A program made the position numbers and the translations under genes. A stretch of 64,000 nucleotides of DNA from Strix aluco (Eukaryota > Chordata > Aves > Strigiformes > Strigidae), in contig NC_133935.1 of NCBI RefSeq assembly GCF_031877795.1, positions 74,108,303-74,172,302 of the forward strand, given 5' to 3'. Under the pieces are notes generated by a model. The model was not told the origin of the DNA, did no database searches, and saw only the letters and a list, made by a program, of their open reading frames with translations. This document shows positions 1-10,562 of this stretch, piece by piece (positions within the stretch are counted from its first letter, which is position 1; the number at the start of each line of letters is the position of its first letter).

Positions 1-942
1 ACTAAATTGAATGTGGAGATGGTGTTATTTCCAATTTTAAATTGTCTTATCTCCTTATCTTTCTCCATCTCCTTCATCTTTAAAATAAAACAGATAGGTT
101 TACACACTGTCATTTTTAGTAGGCTGAAATGACATAGGAATGCAATCAGTTTAAATCAAGCCAAACCTTTCATTAAATGTGCAACATTCTGCATGTAAAC
201 AATCCTCTCAACTTACAGTAGCAACAAATTTGTAATAATATTAAAAGATGCAGAACACGTGAATTTATGCCCAGTAACCAAAGCAGTATTTGGCAAGGTT
301 AAGGTGGATAACACTTTGTTTTGAAAATCCCTCATTACTTTGATTATTCCAAAACAGTAACTGTGATTTATAATGAATAAAGACAATTTTCTGCAAATAT
401 AATTAGCTTTGGAAGCACAAGTAGCCTTAAAGATCATGGTAAATATATTATGTTTATATAAAACCATAACTCTTAGAAAACAAATAGGTGCTTGTCTCTA
501 TTCAAGTCATTGAGAATTTTGTCATGGATTTTCAAGACAGTCAAAGATTACACTGACCGTCAGCGTAACGTATGCATTTCAACTACAACGTCTTCCACAA
601 TGCACACTTACACATCCAGGTAAGTTCAAACTAGCTAAGTTCAAACAATACTGAAAATAAAGCCCCTATTTTGCCTATTCCTACTGAAATAGCAAAAGAT
701 CCTCTCATTTCTAACACAGTTGTATTTGATGAATGATTTGGAAAGAAAAACTAGTAGAAATTTAGATTTGAGACACTCCTTGTCCTAGTCATTTTAGATG
801 CACAGCATCAGTTGCAAAGAGGAAAAAGCAAAGCCAGACTAAAGTAGGAGGTATGCTCCACTTGAAGTACTTACTAATAATTTTTATTTTTCAGATAATT
901 TTAGCATTTACTTTACCCAACTGCTGTGATACTGAAACTCAC
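1..942 (-). other. PUS7: PUS7 intron, leftmost
   Basis: This AT-rich intron sequence lies downstream of the donor at 942. Its acceptor is outside the window. I see no exon, repeat family or structured RNA in it. Confidence 0.7.
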
Positions 943-1087
943 TTGCCAGTGCTTTTTTCCCAGCAGCATGATAAGCAATAATGTATTTTTTTCCATCTCG
1001 ATCTTCTGTTTTAGTCTCCAGTCCAGGAAACAAGGACTTCACAGCCTGATGGATAACTGTTCTTTTTTCTTTGGTGTCTTCAATTAC
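943..1087 (-). CDS. PUS7: PUS7 exon 6, last exon inside the window
   Basis: This 145-base exon encodes 48 codons plus one base. It starts [20 protein letters not shown], continues [15 protein letters not shown], and ends [10 protein letters not shown]. The acceptor is ttaacacag and the donor is gtgagt at 942. The sequence is nearly identical to mammalian PUS7 over this segment, which makes it the strongest single piece of evidence for the gene. The next exon lies beyond the left edge. Confidence 0.95.
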
Positions 1088-4000
1088 CTGTGTTAATACA
1101 CACACATGCAGAAACCAAATAAAGTAATACAAAAGGGGAGGGATTCTCTCAAGAGTTAAATTTTGCATGCTTAAAGAAAAGCTACCAAATCACACTGAAG
1201 TACTGAATAGGTATACTTTTAGAAGTCTGTCCTACTTATTAAAATTAGTTTGAAAAATAATAAATAACTCTGCTACAAAACCCTGTCTCAAGATTCACAA
1301 AAAAAATTCTCAAGATTTGTTCCCCTCTCCTGTACTTAATAAAAATTCCCTCTTCTAATGAAAACTCTGGCAAAACAAAGTTTTTCTATATGCATTAAAG
1401 GAAAAAAATGGCTAGATAAGATTATTTAATGTGTGAATGCTTATTTGAAATTACTAGATTCAATCCTACTCATCTCTGTCCCAAATTTAGCTCAACAGTT
1501 ATTCTTCAAGTATATGGAATATTTATATGTTTAAAAACACCAAGTTTTAATTTCATTATGTGGCTTCTTATTTTTCTTGTTACAGAAGAGCATATTTATC
1601 TTTTTTTCTATTAAACCACTAAACACTGATGTTGAAAATAGTCTTTCATCATGATGGATGTTTTATTTAATCCTTCTTATATAATTATTCCATAAAATAC
1701 TACTAGACAGAAAACCAAAACACTGCAAGAAAATTTTAACAGCACAGAAACGAAGACGCATACTTGAGTTCACGCGTACAGTCCCACCGAAATCAAAATG
1801 ACAACTCACGTGCATGAATTTAAGTATATCTGTAAGGATTTACAGAATTAAACCCTTAACTGGAAACATTTTGGTATTACCTGTTGCATCATGTTCAAAC
1901 TGCTCTTACAACTTACAGGTGCTACAAAGCACGGACCTTCCACTCACTCAGTCTCTCATCCTCCCCCCCACAAACTTAACATCATTTATTAATTTTACCT
2001 CTATGGCAACACTAGTTTCCTTATTCTTAAGAAGCTGGAGCTCCTCTAAACGCTGCTTGTCTTCGTCTGACAAAACTGTGAATGTTTCTTCTGATGGGTC
2101 CTAATACGTATTTCGGGGGGGAAAAACAAACATCCAATAACTCTCATGGAACAACTTTTAATGTTTCTGCTTAAGGAGCATAGCCATTACCAAATCTTTA
2201 CCTCAAAATTTACCTCATCATCCACTGGAACTGAAAAGTCATCTAAATGGCTCACACGTCCATCTTTGCCTATTTCATGGACAACAAAGTCCGAGTATCT
2301 GATAGGAAGAAACACTCATTAAATTTGTAATTAAAAAAATTAAAACCCTGCATCACATAAAGTCCTTTCCCAAGAAGCTGTTTATTAGCAGAATTCACTC
2401 AAGAATCCTGAATTCACATAATTCAATTCACATAAAAGAAACTTCAACCGTGAGAAAGCTGTACCTGATCCCACCCCTCAGAAGGATACCATGAGAACAC
2501 AGAAGAAAGTCTGGCATATCTAAACACAGCAGACTTCTTTGCAGATAACCAAACACCTGCTGTAGATTTATTCTGAGTCATTTTCTCACTAGTTTGCAGA
2601 GATCAGTAATGCATATCCTCAATCCCAGTCATTACTGACAATTAAGACTCTACTGCATTGCTACAATGTGAACACAAATGCATTAACTCTGACACTTCAA
2701 ATAACCTGCAGAATAAAGTGCATGTTAGCCACTCTAAGGAAAGCAAGACAAATTCAGCTGTTACATATATTCAGTTCTAGAGAACATCTTTCAAATAAAG
2801 TTACTCTGTATACTCTATGACAGAGCAACAAAAAATTTGACTGTGACTTTTTCAATCAAGTCATTATGTCTAATAATAAAAACATCCTGACTTTAACAGA
2901 GCACAGACAGTCTATGGTGCAATTGCTAAATGGTTTTTAAGTAGCATCTGCTTGTAAAGGAAAAGAAAAAAGAAAAAGAAAAAATTCTTAGTCTATGAGT
3001 GTTGAAAGATGAATAAAACTTCACCATGAGAATATTTCTACTGTATCCCCCCCAAACCCTTGTTTGCTATACCTCTGTGCAGCCATATGGATAGAATTCC
3101 TTCCTGAGGAGGGTTATGTGTCCTCTCTCTTATTATCTGTAGCTGTCTAGACATGCTAGTGACTGCTACCATAAAAACGCCAGGCCTAAATTAATGATAG
3201 GCGTTATAAACTAGGATCAAAGAAAAACCATGAGCCCATGAACGTTTCTACCACCTGGCTACCTTTGACCACCTTGGTTCAAAATTGGCAGATTTCCCAG
3301 AAGGAGGTTCAGCACAGACTGTGCTCCCCAGTGAAGGATTATGCTAGCTGCTTAATGCTGTGTATAAAGATTAAATACATACATAATGTGTACATATCTC
3401 TTTCTTATGTAAAATGATCTATATACAAAGCCAGTATTGAAAACCATGGACTTCTTGGTGTGTAAACAAAGCATCTTTAACTGCTTTGCTAAGTCAGAGA
3501 AACAATGATTCTCACTTCGGTGTTTTGGTATTTGCATTCTGTTTTATTCCAAGATGTTATTTAATTTTGAAACCCTAGAAGTTTCATTAAAAAAAAACTA
3601 CTAAAACCCAAACATCTTATTAAGTATATAATGTAAAATTCCACAACCTGAGTTATAAAATTCCCTTTTATGTTTTGTAAATTACATTAAAACTGATCAG
3701 ACTATAATTTAAAGTATAATGAACCATCTCACAATATATGTGTTTAAAGACATTTGCACAAAAAAGGCAGGAAAAAGCAAAGAACCACCAAAGGATGGTT
3801 TCAATAGCATTCTCCAGTGCATCTTGCATCAGCACTGAAGAGTGGTACAAAAGGTGAGTGTACTGCATAAGGTTTTATGCTGTATGCTGCTGCCACAGAG
3901 CAAAACAAACAGCAAAGGTCAGTGTAATCACGTATTTCTATCCATACACAGCTTCTTTCTTCAGAGCTCCACTTGACAGGAAAGAAGGAAAAAAAGTAAA

Positions 4001-4554
4001 AAGTAAAAACAATCTAGAAAAGTCCCAAATTAAATCTTTTTTTCAGTCTTAGCACTAGGAAAAGAAAGTGATGAACCTCCCAAGTAGCTGCACATAACCT
4101 AGTGGCATCCTGAGAGTCAGAAAAGGAAAATGGAGAACAACAGCTGCTTAACACAAGGAATTAACATACATAACAAGACAAAGAGTTACCTCTCTTTTAA
4201 GATTCCAGAAAACCCTTTATGACAGCTAACAAATTTAGTTATGCCAACATCACTTTCTGTCAGTCCATGCTTCATCATGTCTGCAAAGCTCTCTGGATCT
4301 CCATCTTCATCACTGTCCTCTAGTTCCTCATCTTCCTGCTCCTCACTTTCCTCATTGGGGATTATTTCATTTTTCGTGTCCTCAAGCAGAGATTTGTCAG
4401 GTTGTTCTGTTACAGTCTCAATGCTCTGCCCAGAGTCGTTCCCTGTCTTAGACTTCTCTGAGGTCTTCTGTCTTTTAATTTCGTCTGCATTAGCCACATC
4501 ATCCTCAGAGTGAGGACGTTTCAAGGATACACTATTCATTTCTACAGTTTCCAT
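943..4554 (-). CDS. PUS7: PUS7, tRNA/mRNA pseudouridine synthase 7, N-terminal part of CDS (4 exons, 3' end outside window)
   Basis: PUS7 is a stand-alone TruD-family enzyme that converts uridine to pseudouridine in tRNA and mRNA, typically within UNUAR contexts (family knowledge). The CDS joins 4554-4190, 2298-2214, 2100-1999 and 1087-943. It gives about 232 residues plus one base of the next codon, about a third of the roughly 660-residue family length. Residues 1-90 are low-complexity and acidic, with a basic KRQK patch that could be a nuclear signal. From about residue 95 comes the conserved block [17 protein letters not shown], then [20 protein letters not shown], and then a near-invariant segment ending [10 protein letters not shown]. 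These match vertebrate PUS7 as I recall it. The catalytic aspartate and the core TruD domain lie beyond the left edge. The start is fixed by in-frame stops in the upstream UTR exon and by a good Kozak context (A at -3, G at +4). Confidence 0.93.
1088..1998 (-). other. PUS7: PUS7 intron between exons 5 and 6
   Basis: This intron has a gtaaaa donor at its right end and a ttaacacag acceptor at its left end. It is AT-rich, with no further feature seen. Confidence 0.8.
1999..2100 (-). CDS. PUS7: PUS7 exon 5
   Basis: This 102-base exon of exactly 34 codons is phase 0 on both sides. It starts [20 protein letters not shown] and ends with [10 protein letters not shown]. The acceptor ends in tattag after a weak tract that contains a run of C on the minus strand. 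The donor is gtaaaa. The predicted Lys/Glu-rich helix and the [10 protein letters not shown] ending match vertebrate PUS7 closely. Confidence 0.93.
2214..2298 (-). CDS. PUS7: PUS7 exon 4
   Basis: This 85-base exon supplies the last base of the Arg codon split from exon 3 and then 28 codons, starting [14 protein letters not shown] and ending VPVDDE. It finishes in phase 0. The acceptor is tcttcctatcag. The donor is gtaaat at 2213. A second donor-like gtaaag lies 12 bases further along in the intron, so an in-frame longer form is possible. The segment is part of the conserved lead-in to the TruD catalytic domain. Confidence 0.93.
2299..4189 (-). other. PUS7: PUS7 intron between exons 3 and 4
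   Basis: This intron is about 1.9 kb, AT-rich, with short A-rich runs such as that near 2961-2985. No transposable element or exon was recognised in it. Confidence 0.75.
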
Positions 4555-4583
4555 GTTTAAGGCACAGTGTAGGACAGAAAGCC
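4190..4583 (-). CDS. PUS7: PUS7 exon 3, first coding exon
   Basis: The acceptor is a pyrimidine-rich tract ending in cag just before 4583, and the donor is gtaact at 4189. The first 29 bases are 5' UTR and the ATG is at 4554-4552. The coding part is 121 codons plus two bases (phase 2). It encodes the start [13 protein letters not shown], a Ser/Glu/Asp-rich disordered stretch with runs of acidic residues, and the conserved [20 protein letters not shown] block. The open frame reaches further upstream (to 4635), but that part lies within the preceding intron. The acidic stretch is less conserved in length and sequence among vertebrates than the block after it. Confidence 0.93.
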
Positions 4584-5224
4584 CTGAGGAGCAAGAAGAA
4601 TGGCTTATTTCCTGTCTGTTTAAGAGCAATATCAATACATAGTCTCTTCACTCCAAGGACTCTGCGGCCTGTAATAGTTCAGGAAAACCATATAACTTTC
4701 TGCAATTTAAAGTTAAACATCAAGTAAAGATTTCGTACAGCTAGAAACAGTATGTACTTGGGAAGAGAGAAGGGACAAGTTAAGGGGACTTAATACCCAC
4801 CCAAGGCAGCATGCATGCGAGGCTACAGAAGAGCATGATTTAATACTACGCTGACCATTTACCACCATCGTCACTCTTGCCCAACTCTTACCACAGCTGC
4901 ATCCAGCCCTGTGCACACGGGCTCTGCTGTCAATAGCAATTTAGTGCCTAAGAAACTTTTTGTTCCCAAGCCTTCTGTTAAACATGACAACTCCCAATTA
5001 TTCCTTGTTCTACCAAGATTTCATCTTGCAAGGATTGAGAGAAGATGGCTTGATTTCCCCAAACCTGAAATCTCATCTCCTCTAACAAGCACAATCCCAC
5101 ATGGAAGTCAAGGTGGCAGCAATTCAGACCAAAAGATAAGAGGGATAACAAAATTGTTGAATGAGTAGGACAAACAAAACAACAAGGAAGTGAAATGATC
5201 TCTGAGAAGAACATGACTACTCAC
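4584..5224 (-). other. PUS7: PUS7 intron between non-coding exon 2 and the first coding exon
   Basis: This 641-base intron is bounded by the gtgagt donor of the UTR exon and the cctcag acceptor before 4583. Nothing else was recognised. Confidence 0.7.
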
Positions 5225-5300
5225 GTTGGTGGAGCTGAGCTCTGACTCTTCCCCAGCAACCTGAGCTGCCACCTTTGTGTGAGAACTAGTACCTTCAGAT
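5225..5300 (-). other. PUS7: PUS7 5' UTR exon 2 (non-coding)
   Basis: This 76-base segment has a textbook acceptor (tttcctgtttttcag) and a strong donor (gtgagtag). Joined to the exon at 4583, the start-codon frame runs back into TGA and TAG stops near the beginning of this segment. It is therefore untranslated, and the ATG at 4554 is the first usable start. No ATG occurs in the joined UTR of these two exons. It could be constitutive or alternatively included, which RNA data would decide. Confidence 0.7.
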
Positions 5301-8300
5301 CTGAAAAACAGGAAAACTAACTCTTTGAGAAAGTTTTAGGAAAAAAAACCCAACTATGAAAACATGTATGAATGTAATCATTACAGAGACCAACTGCCTC
5401 TGAACCCAGGTATCAGTAGTTATATAGGAGTGAACACTACTCAGACAAGTTAACAACACATACAACTGTAAAAGTGTTACCAACCTAGTGACATAACACA
5501 GTATTGCTATTTAGCAAGCTACAGCAGAGAAGTTTGGGTATATTTCTACATGTATGAAATGAGACCAGAGTTCCTGTAACTAGGCAACAGCAGGACCTTT
5601 CTCCCAGCATCACCCAACTGGCACACCAGTGTGTTGGGGATAAACCGCAGGTTTTGGTAGCAGGGGCCTGCATGGGAGGAGCCATCAACTGCCCTGCGCT
5701 GGTCATGGCCAGCTCCAGCTGGCTCCATAATGGACCAAACCCACCACCTGCCAAAATTCCAACTAATCAGATGAGCACACAGTGCCTCTGACCTGGCTTG
5801 TTTAAGAAAGGGAGGAGCTGCTGGTGGCAGCACAATGGGAAGCACAGGAGGAGGTGTGTGACAGCACGCTAAAGACGACACAGGGGGAGGCACAGAGAAG
5901 GGGACATTGTTGGGGATGAGGCTGGAGATGCACTCTTGGAAGGAAGCTCTTCACACCAGAGCAGGACATCCCTGAAGAGACTGCAGCCCATGAAGGAGCC
6001 CACACTGGGGCAGGGACACCCCTAAGGGGACTGGAGGTTGTGCAGGTGCACACATGGGAGCAGAAGAAATGGGAAAGAAGGAGCAGCAGAAAGAAACCTC
6101 CACTCACCAACCCCAAGCTCCTGCACCACTGCTGCCTTGCCCAAGGGACAGAGTGTAACCTGTGGGGACAACCAGGGGAAAGGAGAGAAGGAAAGCAGGG
6201 GAGGGGAGGTGTCTGGAGTGAAAGGAAGAGGGAGGAAAGGAGTTTTCCCCAAGAGTTTGTTTAACTGGTTCTCTTCTTTGCATCTCACTAGCCAAATCAG
6301 TAATTGAAAGTTTATATTAACTGACAATAAATTAAATTCCCTAAATCAAGATGGTTTTGCCCACAACAACAGACAAGTTTCTAAATTAATAGGATTCAAC
6401 TGTTACTAAGAAATTAATCTAGGCACAGAGCAGTATTTTAGAGCTACACACATCGTCCTGTATCATCTCTCCAGTCACTAGACAGCATATTCTATTTAAT
6501 TTTAAAGGGTATGTTTTTAAAGGAAGACTCAATACTAACTTGATAATCACCACATGCTGGGTTGTTAACTGTTACCAGTTAGCTGTTAGCCACTGCTGAT
6601 TTCACTGCCTGGACTTTCCGTTGTAGAGGTCACAAACTTAGAGTAAAGAAACAGAACAACTGTTTTGGAAACACCTGAAATGTTTTGCTCAAAGGATTGA
6701 AAATGGACACTAGAAAAAAAGAATGGACAAAAGTGAAATAAGGAGAGACATAAAAAAGTGTAGGTATTGCCTGAAGAGTGACAAAACACACACAAAAGCA
6801 AGGAGAACAATGAGCAAATCAATGTACCTTCAAGCAGAAAGCACCAATTTCAGTTTGTCCTCAAATAAAAATGAAAGTACATAAAATCCCGCTTTAAAAA
6901 TAAAAAAATTTTAAAATCATAGCCAAGAGAAGCAATTCACCATCATTTCCAGATTCTTCTCCTATGTACCCAAATTTACAGAGCCTGGGTTATAAAGCAC
7001 TGACACGGAAAAGACTTCTAGACAGCTTGTGAATGTCTCCGCATGGCGAACAAAACACCACTCGGCACAGTGAAATCCTCTGAGACACCTGCCAAAGGAG
7101 GTAACAGGACAAATCTCACGTTTCTAAAATACAATTGTAATACCTAGTTATTGAATGACACAAATTCTTAGAAGAATTCATTGTTGGCCACAAATACTCT
7201 CAAAGTTGTCAGATACGGCCTATTCTCACAGCAGAGAAATGACTCACATACAACAAAGTACTATCCTGTGCCAAATGGTGGCTGTCATCTGGGGAAACTT
7301 CTGCAGGATAATTACTTGTAGGAGCAAGTTGAAGTGAGTGGGGCACACTCAGTCTCACTTTGTGCAAGATTGAGGGAGAGGCGTCTAATAATTTTTGACA
7401 GCTGCTCAACTGTCTCGGTCCTTTTCCTAGCAAACAGGTGTTTCCCTAAAATCCAGAACTGGCATAAACAGCAACTCCGCAGCAATTTCAACAGAGACCC
7501 TCTTTTAGCAGAGCCTGAATTTACTACTGCAGATAAAGGGCTTGATTCTCCCCAGCGAGAAACGCTGCGCGGTTACTCCTGGCGTGGAGGCTGTCAGGCA
7601 GACACGCGGGCTGGCGGGGCTCCGCGGAACTTCCCACTTCAACGGATAAATAAAAGAGTAGGCGCACGCCAGCGCGGGGGGCGAAGCTGGTTTCTCGTGA
7701 GACGAGGCAGATGGATGAAAAGCGACCGCCGAGAGGGCTCGGCGATACGGCAGCGCCCGCACGCAGCCCCTCAGGCGGGCGCAGGCGGCCGCGGGAAGTG
7801 CCCCCCGCCCCGCCGGCCCTGCGCGCCCATGCCGGGCCGGGCCGCCTCAGCGGGCGGCGCTCCGGGAGGGCCGGGCCGGGCCGGGCCGGGCCGCAGAGCG
7901 GTGGCCGGTCCCGCGGCCCGGCTCTGCCGTGGCCGGGCGAGGGCAGGCGAAGGGGCAGGGGGCAGGGGGAGGAGGCAGGACGAAGGCGCTGCGCTGGGGT
8001 CCCGGCACCACGCGGCGGCCGCTCGCCCGCCCTATCGCGGGAGCCCCGGCGCGGGCCGGCGAAGCCCGGCGCAAGCGGGAGGGAAAGTTGGCCCGAGGCT
8101 GAGCTGCCCCCCTCCACCACCACCACCACCTCCGCCCGCCGCCCTGGCCCCGCGCCCGGGCTGGGAGCGGGAGCTGGGAGCCGGCCCCGCCGCGGAGGCC
8201 GCGGCTCCCGCCGCGGAGCCCTGGGCGGCCGCGGCTGCCGGGGGAGGGCGCGCCTCCGCCCGCCGCCAGGCAGGAGCCCGGGGTGTGTGTGTGTGGGGGG

Positions 8301-8313
8301 TGTTGCCACTTAC
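5301..8313 (-). other. PUS7: PUS7 first intron
   Basis: This intron is about 3 kb, from the gtaagt donor at 8313 to the ttttcag acceptor at 5301. It contains the degraded LTR at about 5545-6370. The first few hundred bases after the donor are still within the CpG island. The donor is followed within about 10 bases by a C-rich and CA-repeat tract (8284-8304 on the plus strand). Confidence 0.65.
5545..6370 (+). mobile_element. Degraded solo LTR of an avian endogenous retrovirus, in a PUS7 5' intron
   Basis: This is a GC-richer block inside AT-rich intron. It resembles, from memory, an LTR family frequent in bird genomes. Visible landmarks in plus-strand order are a stretch around 5660-5730 with ggccagctccagctggctcc, a TATA-like tgtttaag near 5800, diverged copies of a roughly 40-50 base subrepeat (gactgcagcccatgaagga and similar) between about 5960 and 6060, a purine-rich G/A stretch at 6160-6240, a polyadenylation-like aataaattaaat near 6327-6338, and a gttttgcccac end near 6352-6366. 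There is no gag, pol or env remnant beside it, so it is most likely a solo LTR. It is antisense to PUS7. Edges are approximate and the family name is not assigned. Confidence 0.6.
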
Positions 8314-8700
8314 CCGCACGCCGGCACGGGAGGACGGGCCAGGCGCCAGCGCCGCGGGGAAGGAGGCGGCGGCGGCGGCGGCGGCGGGAGCGAGCGGCGC
8401 GGGCCCGCCCCAGCTCCGCGTGTGCGGAGGCGGCCTCCTGCCTGCGCCCGCCCCCGGCCAGCCCCGTCGCCGCAGCGGCGCGGCCCGGCCAGCGGGGAGC
8501 GAGCGATCCTGCCCGCCCGCCGCAGCCGTTTGCGGGCGGCAGCGCCTCCGCGCCCCGGCCGGCCCCCGCAGAGCCGCCGCTTTGCGGCGCGGGGCTCGGC
8601 CGCGCCTCCCGGGGGGAAAAGCGGTGAATAACCCCCGGCGGGGGCGCCGGGCCGCGTCCTAACGCGGAAGGAGGGAGGTGCCATTAGCAGGGCGCCTCGC
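8314..8700 (-). other. PUS7: PUS7 exon 1 (non-coding) and transcription start zone
   Basis: On the minus strand a strong donor (gcgg followed by gtaagt) lies at 8313-8308 inside the CpG island. This defines the 3' end of a non-coding first exon. Its upstream part contains seven tandem GGC triplets on the plus strand (GCC as transcribed) at 8365-8385. The right boundary is a guess, because CpG-island promoters usually have spread start sites and no TATA box is visible. Confidence 0.65.
8365..8385. repeat. GGC trinucleotide tract in PUS7 exon 1
   Basis: There are seven uninterrupted GGC units on the plus strand (GCC as transcribed for PUS7) within the putative 5' UTR. This is a GC-rich microsatellite likely to vary in length. 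Confidence 0.9.
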
Positions 8701-8870
8701 GACACCGTAGTCGTGTTTGGCTAAAGAATGTCGAGGCCGGGCCAGCCGCGCGGGGAGCGGCGGCAGCGCGGCCCCGGCTGCCTCCAGCCAGGGCGGGGGG
8801 CGGTGACACCCACCGCGGGGCTGCGCTCGCTCACGCCTCCGTCACCTCTGGGCTGCCGGAGCTCCCTTTG

Positions 8871-9983
8871 GCAGTAAAAGCCGGTTTGAAGCATCTAGGG
8901 GAAGAATCTAATTTAGAAAAAAAGACAATTTAGAAAAGAAGAGCAACTCTACCGAAAATGTTTAATTTCTAAAATACAGCCATAGCCAAAGCCAGGAGTC
9001 ACGTATACGAGACGGTGGCCTTTGGGAGCTCCCCCGATATTTGACACAGATTACGCTAAGTAAACATTAGTCCCAGGACAGCGACATGCTGGAGTACCAT
9101 TTCAAAACCTACACCATATGTATGCAAATCATGCTACCGTTATAAAACTAAATAAAACCATGCCCGATCTGTACTATGAGTCTTTTCTGACATTGTCAGA
9201 ATGTCATCTTCTACCCTCCTTTCTATTTTAAGCAGTGGTGCAAAGAATGCTTTTTCATTAACTTCAACATGTATGATTTGTCTTCACTTTTAAGACCCAT
9301 ATCTTAATCCTACCCAGCCTCAGACTTCCTCTTTGCCAGGCTGTTAACATCACTCTTTAGTTTCTCATACTTCTCATTCTCTAGTTGTATTCTATTCACT
9401 CGTATTTGATGAGACTTAAAACCACCATGCATGTATGGGTGATTTATTTTCTCATCCCTTGTTCTTACTTTCTTACTCTACTCCAAGAGGGGAGGTAACA
9501 CAATGGAGTGGTTTGGTTTGGATTTTAAAAATCCCGGGTAAGCATGCATTGCTCTATGGCTAGCTTATAAAAAGGCCACATCAAGGAAATGCATGTTGCG
9601 GTTCAAAAGGAAGGAGCAAAGATTTGTGACTATCCTTAGTTCTGAGCGGAGATGGATCCATAGAGATTTATTTTATCAAGTACTAGGGGATCAAAAATTT
9701 GTCTTTATCACAGAGCTTTAGTTTACCTATGCCCCACCCACTTGGAATTTAAATAACCTACTAGAAACCAGTCGGGGTATCAGGAGTGCGTTTAATGTGT
9801 TCCTGTGAAGAGGTCTGGAAAGAGTAATAGGCATTAGCGATCGACAAGGCAGAGTATGGTACTGCTGAAGACTGAGGCATCACTGAGGAATCCAGAGCTA
9901 GGACTACTCTTGTCCAACGCCCAGGCTGTCTCAGTGATAGGAGCAATACAAAAGAGCTGTGTGTCCCTTGAACGTTGCTGTCA
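8871..9983. other. Intergenic, no feature seen
   Basis: Composition drops back to AT-rich directly after the CpG island. No open frame with protein-like content, repeat family or structured RNA was recognised. Confidence 0.6.
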
Positions 9984-10562
9984 CAGAATCACAGAATCAT
10001 CAAGGTTGGAAAAGACCTTGAAGATCATCCAGTCCAACCATTAACCTAACATTGACAGTTCTCAACTACACCATATCCCTAAGTGCTATGTCAACCTGAC
10101 TCTTAAACACCTCCAGGGATGGGGACTCCACCACCTCCCTGGGCAGCCCATTCCAACACCCAACAACCCGTTCTGTAAAGAAATGCTTCCTAACATCCAG
10201 TCTAAACCTTCCCTGGAGCAACTTGAGGCCATTACCTCTTGTCCGATCACTTGTTACTTGGTTAAAGAGACTCATCCCCAGCTCTCTGCAACCTCCTTTC
10301 AGGTAGTTGTAGAGGGCGATGAGGTCTCCCCTCAGCCTCCTCTTCTCCAGACTAAACAACCCCAGTTCCCTCATACGACATGTGCTCCAGACCCTTCACC
10401 ATCTTCGTTGCCCTTCTCTGGACACACTCGAGTAATTCAATGTCCTTTTTGTAGTGAGGGGCCCAAAACTGAACACAGTCATCGAGGTGCGGCCTCACCA
10501 GTGCCGAGTACAGGGGTAAGATCCCTTCCCTGTCCCTGCTGGCCACGCTATTTCTGATACAA
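9984..10562 (-). mobile_element. CR1 LINE, 5'-truncated, with target-site duplication
   Basis: Read on the minus strand, this is the 3' end of a CR1 non-LTR retrotransposon. It covers the C-terminal part of the reverse-transcriptase ORF followed by the 3' UTR, which ends in the family's short octamer-like repeat (tgattctg). Two overlapping minus-strand reading frames (about 10546-10352 and 10374-10066) encode pieces typical of the CR1 ORF2 end, for example [16 protein letters not shown] and [14 protein letters not shown]. They are in different frames, so at least one frameshift breaks the ORF. The nonamer ttgctgtca flanks both ends (9975-9983 and 10563-10571) as a likely target-site duplication. 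The low divergence of the coding pieces and the intact duplication suggest a fairly recent insertion. Confidence 0.93.

Larger units (their letters stand above)
1..8700 (-). other. PUS7: PUS7 transcription unit, 5' portion (partial gene)
   Basis: This is the minus-strand gene body of pseudouridine synthase 7. It runs from a CpG-island promoter near 8.3-8.7 kb leftwards and off the window edge. The supported exon chain is exon 1 (ends 8314, non-coding), exon 2 (5300-5225, non-coding), exon 3 (4583-4190, holds the start codon), exon 4 (2298-2214), exon 5 (2100-1999) and exon 6 (1087-943). Each internal boundary shows AG/GT signals, and the coding phases match from exon to exon. The joined product matches vertebrate PUS7 over its N-terminal third. 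The exact transcription start is not visible, so the right boundary is approximate. Confidence 0.9.
7540..8870. promoter_or_regulatory. PUS7: CpG island, PUS7 promoter
   Basis: Base composition changes abruptly from about 40% to very high GC with dense CpG between about 7.54 and 8.87 kb, peaking at 7.75-8.66 kb. It covers PUS7 exon 1. Runs of CCGGG and GGGCC, a CAC trinucleotide tract near 8112-8133 and a GGC tract at 8365-8385 are present. An ETS-like CGGAAG lies at 8665-8670. The long open frames across the island on both strands are an effect of GC richness and show no gene-like content. Confidence 0.85.

Noticed and set aside
4241..4513. Ser-rich 90-codon open frame on the plus strand
   Set aside because: It is the mirror of the acidic Glu/Asp-coding stretch of PUS7 exon 3 on the other strand.
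4555..4635. N-terminal extension of PUS7 by 27 codons upstream of the ATG at 4554
   Set aside because: A clear splice acceptor lies at 4584-4585, so most of the extension is intron. The spliced UTR brings in-frame stops.
7334..8705. Several long open frames on both strands across the first CpG island (up to 442 codons)
   Set aside because: They consist of Arg/Pro/Gly/Ala-rich low-complexity translation in overlapping frames, as expected where GC richness removes stop codons. No domain or family signal is seen, and the real signal there is the PUS7 exon 1 donor.
10066..10546. Minus-strand open frames that look like a gene for a reverse-transcriptase-like protein
   Set aside because: They are the broken end of the CR1 ORF, and the target-site duplication shows they belong to a transposon insertion.
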